Positions 1 through 6,860 of a stretch of 64,000 nucleotides of DNA are shown piece after piece. Within the stretch, counting starts at the first letter, position 1. The number at the start of each line of letters is the position of its first letter. Source of the DNA: DASSFG01 sp035550375 (lineage in GTDB: Bacteria; Planctomycetota; Planctomycetia; Pirellulales; JAICIG01). The DNA lies in contig DASZPH010000061.1 in the NCBI GenBank assembly GCA_035550375.1, forward strand, positions 62,001 to 126,000, read 5' to 3'. Below the pieces are notes generated by a model. The model was not told the origin of the DNA and searched no databases. It saw nothing but the letters and a program-made list of their open reading frames with translations. Both the position numbers and the translations under genes were made by a program.

Positions 1-48
1 CGCAGTAGGCGCGCAAGCCTCCGGGGCCGGTGAGTAATCCGAGTTAGC

Positions 49-148
49 TTAACCGGCAGCCAACGGCGACCGTGAGGTCGGAAACCGCGAATTGGTACTT
101 TCGGGCCGGCATTGACGCCCTCCCCGCGGCCGTTGGCTGCCGGTCAAA
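49..148. repeat. Inverted-repeat element, copy 1 (ACCGGCAGCCAACGGC family)
   Basis: ACCGGCAGCCAACGGC (52-67) is matched by its exact reverse complement at 129-144, a 16-bp perfect inverted repeat spanning about 93 bp. The left arm continues as GACCGTGAGGTCGGAA (68-83). Closely similar left arms occur at 12646-12682 (minus) and 31650-31685 (plus). The first 352 bases hold no convincing gene; this element is the only structure I see there. Confidence 0.7.
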
Positions 149-352
149 CAACCCGAAGGTAAAATGCGGAAGTTTCGAACTGGATACAGCGCTTGGAGCG
201 GATCAAATCGGGGCCCGTGAACCGAAAAACGATGGTGCCTCGGGCGGGGTAGAAGGGTAGACTTCCAGCGGTAAACTTCCGGTCGCAGGGATTGGGCCTT
301 TCCGGAGGGCAATATTGAGTTTTCCTCGACACTTCTTCCCTTGCCACCCGCC

Positions 353-1279
353 ATGACGGATGCCGATCCGGAACCGCCTCGCGGCGTCGTGATTGTGGCT
401 AACCCGTACAGCGGGGCCAAGGAAAACCGCGCGTGCGTTGAGGCGCTTGTGGCCGCCTTGTACCAGCGGCGGTTAGAGCCCCGCGTCATCTGGGACCTGA
501 ACGAGTTGGCCGAGGTGGCGGCCGATGCAGGTTCCCCCCAGCGGTACCGGGTTGTCGTGGCGGCCGGCGGCGACGGGACACTCAACCGCGTCATCAATCT
601 GCAACGCACGCTGCCGGTGTTTATGTTCCCCTTGGGGAATGAAAACCTTTTTTCACGCCAGTTGGGCCTCTGCTGCGATCCCCAGCACGCGGCCGACGCG
701 GTTGCCGACGGCCGTACCGAGAAGATCGACCTCGGCCGCGCGGGCGAGCGCCTGTTTTCAATCGTGGCCAGTGCCGGTTTCGACGGCGACGCGGCCCACC
801 GGCTGGCCCACTGGCGAAAGCGAGACGACCGCCTGCGACGCGTGTGGAGCGTCGACTACGCGCTGCCGATGCTGAACGCCGCCCGGCACTACCGCTATCC
901 GCCGATCGACGTCGACGCGGACGGCCGGAAGGTGCGGGGAGCGTTGTGCATGGTCTTCAACATCCCGCAGTATGCCAGCCGGCTGCCTCTGGCGTTCGAT
1001 GCCGACCCACACGACGGCCTGCTCGACTGGCTCGTGTTCGAGAAGCCCGGCAATTTGCCCTTAATGGGTTATGCCCTCAGTGTCTGGCTGAACCGGCACC
1101 GGCAGCGCGAGGACGTTCACCACGGCCGGGCACGCCGCGTCGTGCTGGCGTCCAGCGAACCGGTGCCGCTGGAGATCGACGGCGAGGCGGCCGATTTTGC
1201 CCCGGTGACGATCGAGGTCGTGCCCGACGCAATCCGCGTAATCGTCCCGTCGACCCGGTGCGCATGCCACGCGAGGTAG
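353..1279 (+). CDS. Diacylglycerol kinase family lipid kinase
   Basis: A 308-aa cytosolic protein of the DAGK catalytic family (YegS/DgkB-like), which phosphorylates lipid hydroxyls with ATP. Visible motifs are NPYSGAKEN near residue 17, the nucleotide-binding GGDGTLNRV at 72-80, and FPLGNENLFSR near 92-102, in the position of the usual PLGTGNDFAR loop. The C-terminal beta-sandwich is recognisable (LAFDADPHDGLLDWLVF, then LEIDGEA). The G-T to G-N change in the second loop is a variant, so the substrate is open: diacylglycerol, sphingoid base and other lipids are possible. The start is ATG 353; TTG 341 is in frame but less likely. The next gene, a TetR regulator, has its own operator, so co-transcription is uncertain. 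Confidence 0.85.
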   Translation: MTDADPEPPRGVVIVANPYSGAKENRACVEALVAALYQRRLEPRVIWDLNELAEVAADAGSPQRYRVVVAAGGDGTLNRVINLQRTLPVFMFPLGNENLFSRQLGLCCDPQHAADAVADGRTEKIDLGRAGERLFSIVASAGFDGDAAHRLAHWRKRDDRLRRVWSVDYALPMLNAARHYRYPPIDVDADGRKVRGALCMVFNIPQYASRLPLAFDADPHDGLLDWLVFEKPGNLPLMGYALSVWLNRHRQREDVHHGRARRVVLASSEPVPLEIDGEAADFAPVTIEVVPDAIRVIVPSTRCACHAR

Positions 1280-1344
1280 TCGCCGCCTGAAGCAGACCTA
1301 GCCGCCAACAAGCTTCTCCCCCCGGAATGATGACAAATTTTCGT

Positions 1345-1365
1345 TTTTTGACTACTTGTCAAAAA
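1345..1365. promoter_or_regulatory. Putative TetR operator, upstream of the regulator gene
   Basis: TTTTTGAC (1345-1352) and GTCAAAAA (1358-1365) form a perfect 8-bp inverted repeat with a 5-bp spacer, just before the TetR start. The inner core TGAC-N5-GTCA recurs with the same spacing at 2172-2184, before the exporter genes. This fits autoregulation plus control of the exporter by the adjacent regulator. The operator role is inferred. Confidence 0.65.
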
Positions 1366-1373
1366 CACACCAG

Positions 1374-2150
1374 ATGCCGATAATGGTTTTTATGAAGAGC
1401 ACGCTAACCCGCAAGCAACGAGAAGTGAAGGAACGGGAAGGCCGCATCCTCGAACTGGCCCGCCAGATGATCGTTCAGGACGGCTATCACGGCCTGAGCA
1501 TGGATCGGATCGCCGAGGCCCTGGAGTACTCCAAAGGCACAATCTACCAGCACTTTTCCTGCAAAGAAGAGATTCTGATGGCGCTGGTGAACCAGTCGAT
1601 GCAGCGCCGGGTCGATCTCTTCCGCAGGGCCGCCGCTTTTCAGGGCCGGTCACGCGAGCGCATGACGGCGATCGGGGCAAGCAGCGAGTTGTTCTGCCAA
1701 CTCTATCCCGACAACGTCCATGTCGAGCATGCCATCCGCATAACGTCCATCAAGGAAAAAGCTTCCGAGCAGCGTCGAATGTGCCTGGAGAGATGCGAGG
1801 CAAGCTGCTCGGAGATCGTGCGCGGCGTCATCAGCGACGCCGTAGCCGCCGGCGATCTCGCGGTCGAGGGTGAGGTCGGCGTGGAACAGGTGGCGTTCGG
1901 GCTGTGGTCGCTGACGTTCGGGGGGTACTCGATCGCCGCCACAAGCCCCTCGCTGGCAAACCTGGGAATCCACGACCCGATCATGGCCATCCGTAACAAT
2001 TGCAACCGTCTGCTCGATGGCTTTGGCTGGAAGCCGCTCGCAAAGGACCTTGACCTTCCCGCGCTGGTCGAGCGCATTCAACGTGAACTGTTCGCCCCCG
2101 AATTGGCCCAGCTCGCCGAACTGAATCGCGGCCGGGCTCGCCGTGGCTGA
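1374..2150 (+). CDS. TetR/AcrR family transcriptional regulator
   Basis: A 258-aa one-component regulator. The N-terminal helix-turn-helix is clear: REGRILELARQMIVQDGYHG, then LSMDRIAEALEYSKGTIYQHF, then CKEEILMAL. The rest is a helical ligand-binding/dimerisation domain with no recognisable ligand signature. ATG codons at 1374, 1383 and 1392 are all possible; none has a strong Shine-Dalgarno sequence. TTG 1356 is rejected because it lies inside the putative operator palindrome. The gene sits directly upstream of an ABC exporter operon that carries the same palindrome core, so it probably represses that operon and itself until an effector binds. Confidence 0.9.
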   Translation: MPIMVFMKSTLTRKQREVKEREGRILELARQMIVQDGYHGLSMDRIAEALEYSKGTIYQHFSCKEEILMALVNQSMQRRVDLFRRAAAFQGRSRERMTAIGASSELFCQLYPDNVHVEHAIRITSIKEKASEQRRMCLERCEASCSEIVRGVISDAVAAGDLAVEGEVGVEQVAFGLWSLTFGGYSIAATSPSLANLGIHDPIMAIRNNCNRLLDGFGWKPLAKDLDLPALVERIQRELFAPELAQLAELNRGRARRG

Positions 2151-2171
2151 CTCCTTTTTTTGCCAAGAAAC

Positions 2172-2184
2172 TGACGATATGTCA
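2172..2184. promoter_or_regulatory. Putative TetR operator, upstream of the ABC exporter operon
   Basis: TGAC (2172-2175), GATAT, then GTCA (2181-2184) repeats the half-sites and spacing found before the TetR gene at 1345-1365. It lies in the 90-bp gap between the regulator and the permease gene, where a repressor could block transcription of the exporter. Confidence 0.55.
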
Positions 2185-2240
2185 CAAATCGACTCAAGGT
2201 TATGCCCAAGTTGGCCGCGACAAAGCCAGGGAGGCACGCG

Positions 2241-3383
2241 ATGAACTGGGTGGCCCTGCGGATGCTGACTGGCGACCGCGTCAAGTTCTTTGGACTTGTG
2301 TTCGGGGTCACGTTCGCGACCTTTCTAATGTCGCAGCAGGTGTCGGTCTTCGTGGGCATCGTCCGCCGGTCGGCGAGCCAGATCGTCGACGTGCGTGACG
2401 CGGGCATCTGGGTGATGGATCCACGGGTACGCCACTTCGACGAAGCGCCGGGGTTGCCGCGCGGCGTCCTGCAACGCGTCCGCAGCGTCGACGGGGTCGA
2501 ATGGGCGGTGCCGTTCTACAAAGGACAGGTGCTGGCGAGAATCGAGTCGGGCCTGCCCCGGAACGTCATCCTGGAGGCCGTCGACGACGCCAGCCTGGTC
2601 GCTGCGCCGCAGCAACTTATCGCGGGCGACCTGGCCGACCTGCGCCGCCCCTACGCCGTGATCATCGACAAGGCGGGCTACGAGTACCTCTGGCCGGGCG
2701 AGCCGGTTCGGCTGTGGCGGGAGTTCGAGATCAACGATCGCCGTGCTCAACTGGTCGGCGTCTGCAAAGCGTCGGCCCCGTTCGTCACCCTGCCGGTGAT
2801 GTACACGCGGTTCAACGAAGCCCTGCACTATGTTCCCACCAAGCGCAACTTGATGAACTACGTGCTGGCCGAAGTGGCAGCCGGCGAAACGGGCGCGGCG
2901 GTAGCGGAACGGATCACGCGCGAGACGGGCCTGCTCGCCGTCACCCAGCAACGATTTTTCTGGAACACGATCGAGTACATGCTGGGCTCGACCGGCATTC
3001 CCGTGAATTTCGGCATCACGATCGCGCTGGGGTTCATCGTCGGCGTAGCCGTGGCGGGGCAGACATTTTATCTGTTCACGCTGGAGAACCTGAAGCATTT
3101 CGGCTCGCTCAAAGCGATGGGGGTGAACAACGGCCGGCTGATCGCCATGATCTTGCTGCAGGCCATGTCGGTGGGGGGCATCGGGTTCGGCCTGGGCGTC
3201 GGTCTGACGGCCCTATTCTTCGAGCGAACGAACCAGATCACGCACCTGGCCGGACTGTTCATGCCCTGGCAGGCGGTCGCCGGGGTCGGCTTCGCCGTGC
3301 TGGCGATCATCGCGCTGGCCAGCCTGTTGAGCGTGCGTCGGGTTTTGTTCCTGGAACCAGCCGTGGTGTTTCGAGGTGCATGA
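2241..3383 (+). CDS. ABC exporter permease, FtsX/DevC (MacB-like) family
   Basis: A 380-aa inner-membrane permease. It has one N-terminal membrane segment (FFGLVFGVTFATFLM), a large extracytoplasmic domain, and three C-terminal membrane helices (FGITIALGFIVGVAVAG; LLQAMSVGGIGFGLGVGL; VGFAVLAIIALASLL) with the FtsX-type sequence LKHFGSLKAMGVNNGRL between the first two. This is the four-helix topology of DevC/MacB exporters, which drive export through an adaptor instead of moving substrate through the membrane pore. ATG 2241 is chosen because AGGGAGG lies about 8 nt upstream; ATG 2202 is an in-frame alternative. Its stop codon overlaps the ATPase start (ATGA at 3380-3383). Confidence 0.85.
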   Translation: MNWVALRMLTGDRVKFFGLVFGVTFATFLMSQQVSVFVGIVRRSASQIVDVRDAGIWVMDPRVRHFDEAPGLPRGVLQRVRSVDGVEWAVPFYKGQVLARIESGLPRNVILEAVDDASLVAAPQQLIAGDLADLRRPYAVIIDKAGYEYLWPGEPVRLWREFEINDRRAQLVGVCKASAPFVTLPVMYTRFNEALHYVPTKRNLMNYVLAEVAAGETGAAVAERITRETGLLAVTQQRFFWNTIEYMLGSTGIPVNFGITIALGFIVGVAVAGQTFYLFTLENLKHFGSLKAMGVNNGRLIAMILLQAMSVGGIGFGLGVGLTALFFERTNQITHLAGLFMPWQAVAGVGFAVLAIIALASLLSVRRVLFLEPAVVFRGA

Positions 3384-4162
3384 TGAAGCTGCTAGATCGA
3401 GCGCAAAGGCGGTCCGGACACCATCTTGGCCGCCCCCAAGTCAAAGAGCCCTACATGCCAGGCGGAGGGGTGCAGCCGCCGGCCGTCTGGGGCCGCGCCC
3501 TGACCAAGGCGTTCGGCGACGGCGAGACGCGCGTACAGGCGCTGCGGGGCGTCGATCTGGAGGTTCTGCCCGGCTCCATCACGCTCCTCGTCGGCCCTTC
3601 CGGATGCGGCAAAACAACGCTGATCTCGATCGTCGCGGGTCTGCTCGATCCGACCGAGGGCGACCTGCACGTGTTGGGTCACGATCTGGCGTGCATGTCG
3701 CCGAGCGGGCTGGTTGATTTTCGTGCGCGGAACCTCGGCTTTGTGTTCCAGCAATACAACCTGCTCCCGTCGCTCACGGCCGCCGAGAACGCCTCGTTAC
3801 CGTTGCTCGTTGCCGGCATGTCGCGGCGTTCGGCGATCGCCTCGGCACGCGTCGTTCTCGAGCGGGTGGGTCTCGCCGACCGGGCCGACGCCCTACCGTC
3901 GCAACTGTCGGGCGGGCAGCAGCAGAGGGTGGCGATCGCGAGGGCCTTGGTTCACCAGCCGCGGCTCTTGGTTTGCGACGAACCGACGGCCGCGCTCGAT
4001 GCCCAGGCCGGTCAAACCGTGATGGAACTCTTCCAGGAGGTCGCGGTGGAACCCGACCGTGCGGTGATCATCGTCACCCACGACAACCGCGTGCTGCACT
4101 ACGGCCGACGGATTATCCACATGTCGGACGGCCGCATTGAGCGAATCGAGAATAACGAGTGA
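3380..4162 (+). CDS. ABC transporter ATP-binding protein (DevA/MacB type)
   Basis: A 260-aa ATPase partner of the preceding permease. Walker A is GPSGCGKTT (72-80), the Q-loop lies in FVFQQYNLLPSLTAAEN, the signature is LSGGQQQ (176-182), Walker B is LLVCDEP (196-202), and the switch histidine is in IVTHD. The start overlaps the permease stop as ATGA, so the two are translationally coupled; ATG 3383 is equally in frame and ATG 3455 is a later alternative. The N-terminal 25 residues before the ATPase fold look poorly conserved. With permease and HlyD-like adaptor it forms a complete inner-membrane exporter; the outer-membrane partner would come from elsewhere, for example the TolC-like gene at 45.7 kb. 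Confidence 0.92.
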   Translation: MMKLLDRAQRRSGHHLGRPQVKEPYMPGGGVQPPAVWGRALTKAFGDGETRVQALRGVDLEVLPGSITLLVGPSGCGKTTLISIVAGLLDPTEGDLHVLGHDLACMSPSGLVDFRARNLGFVFQQYNLLPSLTAAENASLPLLVAGMSRRSAIASARVVLERVGLADRADALPSQLSGGQQQRVAIARALVHQPRLLVCDEPTAALDAQAGQTVMELFQEVAVEPDRAVIIVTHDNRVLHYGRRIIHMSDGRIERIENNE

Positions 4163-4187
4163 GACACCCTAGACCCAAAAACGAAGG

Positions 4188-5279
4188 ATGAAGAACTGTA
4201 TGAAACGCTACCTCCTCTGGCTCTTGCCGTTTTCGGCCGGTGCGATGGTGCTGTTCGCCAGCCGCCATGTTTACACCCAGCAGCAGCCGCTGACTCGCCT
4301 GGCACCGCCAAGGCAGCCGGCGCGGACTCCCTTTGCCCACTCGATCGCGGCCACCGGCATTCTGGAGGCGGCGACGCAGAACATCGCCATCGGCTCGGCC
4401 CTTCCCGGTATCGTGCTGGAGGTTTACGTTCCGGTGCAGCGAGTCGGGACGCGCGTCTCGCGCGGCGACCCGCTGTTCCGCGTCGACGATCGGCACTTGA
4501 AGGCCCAACTCGCGATGGCGCAGACCAGGGCGACATCGGCGCGGGCCCAGTTGACGAAACTGGAAAACCAGCCGCGGCCGGAAGAAATTCCGCCGAGCGA
4601 GGCCAAGGTGGAAGCGGCCAAGGCCAACGCCGAGCGGACGCGCGACGACTACGAGCGGGCGAGGTCCTTGGGAAATCAGCGGGCTGTTTCCGAGCAGGAG
4701 GTGGTAACCAAGCGTTTGCTTCATGAGGAAGCGGTCCAGCAATGGCGGCGGGCGCAGCGGGAACACTCGCTCCTCCTGGCCGGCGCCTGGCAGCCCGACA
4801 TCGACATTGCCCGCGCCGCCGTCGAGCAAGCCGAGGCGGAAGTGTCGCAAATCGCCACCGAGATCGAGCGGGCCACCGTGCGGGCGCCGATCGACGGACA
4901 GGTTTTGCAGGTTAACGTGCGCGAGGGAGAGCGCGTGGCCGATCAGTCGCAGCAAACGCTGATGGTCGTCGGCCGGTTGAATCCGCTGCACGTGCGTGCC
5001 GACATCGACGAGCACGACATCGCCGAGTTCCGCACCAACGCCCAGGCCATGTTGCAGCTTCGCGGCAAGGACGATCGTCACTATCGGCTGGAGTTCGTGC
5101 GCGTCGAGCCGTATGTGGTGGCCAAACGCTGGCTGACCGGCGACAACACCGAGCGCGTCGACACCCGGGTCCTGCAGGTCATTTACGCGCTGGCCGACGA
5201 CGAGGCGGCGGCCTTTGTGGGCCAGCAGGTCGACGTGTTCATCGACACGGGCGACGAACCTCGGCTGGCCCTGCAGTAG
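4188..5279 (+). CDS. HlyD/DevB-family periplasmic adaptor of the ABC exporter
   Basis: A 363-aa membrane fusion protein anchored by an N-terminal hydrophobic segment (YLLWLLPFSAGAMVLFA). Order: barrel-sandwich half (TGILEAATQNIAIGSALPGIVLEVYV), a long alpha-helical hairpin rich in Ala/Glu/Arg (about residues 110-220), the second half (RATVRAPIDGQVLQVNVREGE) and a C-terminal beta domain. It bridges the ABC permease to an outer-membrane channel. It lies 25 bp after the ATPase and is surely in the same operon. Start may be ATG 4188 or ATG 4200; AAGGA at 4184-4188 is better placed for 4200. The gene converges with the GH13 gene, leaving only 12 bp between stops. Confidence 0.88.
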   Translation: MKNCMKRYLLWLLPFSAGAMVLFASRHVYTQQQPLTRLAPPRQPARTPFAHSIAATGILEAATQNIAIGSALPGIVLEVYVPVQRVGTRVSRGDPLFRVDDRHLKAQLAMAQTRATSARAQLTKLENQPRPEEIPPSEAKVEAAKANAERTRDDYERARSLGNQRAVSEQEVVTKRLLHEEAVQQWRRAQREHSLLLAGAWQPDIDIARAAVEQAEAEVSQIATEIERATVRAPIDGQVLQVNVREGERVADQSQQTLMVVGRLNPLHVRADIDEHDIAEFRTNAQAMLQLRGKDDRHYRLEFVRVEPYVVAKRWLTGDNTERVDTRVLQVIYALADDEAAAFVGQQVDVFIDTGDEPRLALQ

Positions 5280-5291
5280 CGTCCGAGCTAC

Positions 5292-6848
5292 TCAGCATGA
5301 AGGGCTAAGCCTGAACACGTGCGCTTGCCAGGCGGCCACGTCGAGGTAGAGCCCGCGCGTCGCCAGATCGTCGCCGCTGCGATCGTAGCGAGCGTCGCTT
5401 AGAAGATCTTCAAACCGCCATTGGCTGCCGCCCAGGTCGGAGAAGGGAAGGTGAACGTAGCATTGGCTCGCGTGCGGTGCGTAGTTCACGGCGACGAGCA
5501 GCCGTTCCTCGCCGGGCGCGTCCCAGGTAAAGGCGATAAAACAGCCGGTCGTCCCGTTCCCTTCCCAGGCGGGAAGGCACTCGGCCAATTGCCATCGCCC
5601 TTGGCGAACGACCTGCTTGCGCAACACGGCAAGCAGCCGCGCATAGAATTGCTCGATTCCCGCGTCGACCGGTTCGTCGGGCCGACGGCAAAGGTGGGGC
5701 GAAACGCGTTTCTTCCGCCCTTGGAATTGCCCCTCGTGAAAGAAACGGAGGCCCGGAGAGAGGAACGTGATCACGGCCGCCGCGGGATGCACGTCGGGCG
5801 GAAAAGTTGTCGCGGCGCGGGGCTCGTCGTGGTTTTCGAGGAATCGGGCCAGCTTGTCCTGGAAGTCGAGGCCGGCGAAGAGGTGTTCTCGCACCGGTCG
5901 TGCCTCGCCGCCGCGCAAGCGATCGTAGAGCCGCTTGTCGTAGGTGTAGTCGAAGCCCTGCTGCTGCAGCGTCCATTCCAGGTCCCAGTAGACTTCGGCC
6001 ATGAAGGAAAAATCGGGATGCTGTCGCCGCACTTGCTCGGTGGCCCGCGGCCAGAAGGGCTGGCTGCCGATGCCCCAGGTCCGTTGAAAAACGTCGGGCA
6101 GAACGAGCATCGCCATGTCGCAGCGCAGGCCGTCGCACTGGCCGGCGATGCGCTTCAACTCGCCGATCATCGCTTCCTGAGTGGCCGGGTTGCCGTAGTT
6201 AAGCTGCAGCGTGTCAGGCCAACCGGCAAAATAGGGGTCGCGCCCGTAGGCGAGCAGCAGGTCGCCCCGCTTGCGCCGGGCCCAGACATAATTATGCGGG
6301 GCCCGCGCGAGATCGAGCTCGGTGCCCGGTACGTAGTATTCCGGGTGCTCTTCGACCCAGGGATGGTCCAGGGCCGTGTGGTTGGGGACGAAGTCGAGCA
6401 TCAGCCTCAGCCCGCGCTGGCGAAGCCGCTCCCGCAGGCGGGCCAGCGCCTCGTCGCCCCCCAGGCGCCGGTCGACCGAGTAGCCGGCGATGGCGAAGCC
6501 GGAGCCTGCGATATCGGCGTCGCACAAATTGGGGAGGGTTTCCAGAAACTCCTTCCGCCACTCGGCGTTCGCGCAGGAGATGGCGCGCCCCGCCAGGCCG
6601 GTTTTCCAGACGCTCAACAGCCAGACAAAATCGAAGCCCGCCTCCGCTAGCCGATCGAGCTCGGCGTCGGCGATGTCGTCCAGCTCGGCCGGCCGGCCCA
6701 GCCCGCGGCTAAGCTCCGTCAGCCAGACTCGCGTGTTGATTTGGTAGAGCGACGGGTATCGGGGGAGCCTGGTCTGCCAGGCCTCGGCCGGAACGGAACC
6801 CGGCATAACCGCCTGGTCAAAAGTCGAGGGGAGCGAATGGACCGCCAT
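5292..6848 (-). CDS. GH13 alpha-amylase family glycosidase
   Basis: About 518 aa, no signal peptide, so probably cytoplasmic. GH13 conserved regions are readable: LDFVPNHTALDHPW (region I), GLRCDMAM (region II with the nucleophile Asp), FMAEVYWDLEW (region III with the acid/base Glu), and FLENHDEPRAA (region IV with the transition-state Asp). It should act on alpha-glucans or alpha-glucosides; the exact specificity is not readable. ATG 6848 is preferred over GTG 6860 because GGAG lies about 8 nt upstream. It follows the GH63-like gene by 12 bp, so the two enzymes are co-transcribed and probably act on the same storage glucan or oligosaccharide. Confidence 0.9.
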   Translation of the reverse strand: MAVHSLPSTFDQAVMPGSVPAEAWQTRLPRYPSLYQINTRVWLTELSRGLGRPAELDDIADAELDRLAEAGFDFVWLLSVWKTGLAGRAISCANAEWRKEFLETLPNLCDADIAGSGFAIAGYSVDRRLGGDEALARLRERLRQRGLRLMLDFVPNHTALDHPWVEEHPEYYVPGTELDLARAPHNYVWARRKRGDLLLAYGRDPYFAGWPDTLQLNYGNPATQEAMIGELKRIAGQCDGLRCDMAMLVLPDVFQRTWGIGSQPFWPRATEQVRRQHPDFSFMAEVYWDLEWTLQQQGFDYTYDKRLYDRLRGGEARPVREHLFAGLDFQDKLARFLENHDEPRAATTFPPDVHPAAAVITFLSPGLRFFHEGQFQGRKKRVSPHLCRRPDEPVDAGIEQFYARLLAVLRKQVVRQGRWQLAECLPAWEGNGTTGCFIAFTWDAPGEERLLVAVNYAPHASQCYVHLPFSDLGGSQWRFEDLLSDARYDRSGDDLATRGLYLDVAAWQAHVFRLSPSC

Positions 6849-6860
6849 GAAGGTCTCCAC

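Noticed and set aside
72..260. 62-codon plus-strand frame at the window start
   Set aside because: It spans an inverted-repeat element and shows no domain or ribosome site.
2501..3379. Long frame-in-phase extension upstream of the ABC ATPase
   Set aside because: It overlaps the permease gene in another frame and encodes Arg/Gly-rich non-protein-like sequence; the real ATPase starts at ATGA 3380.
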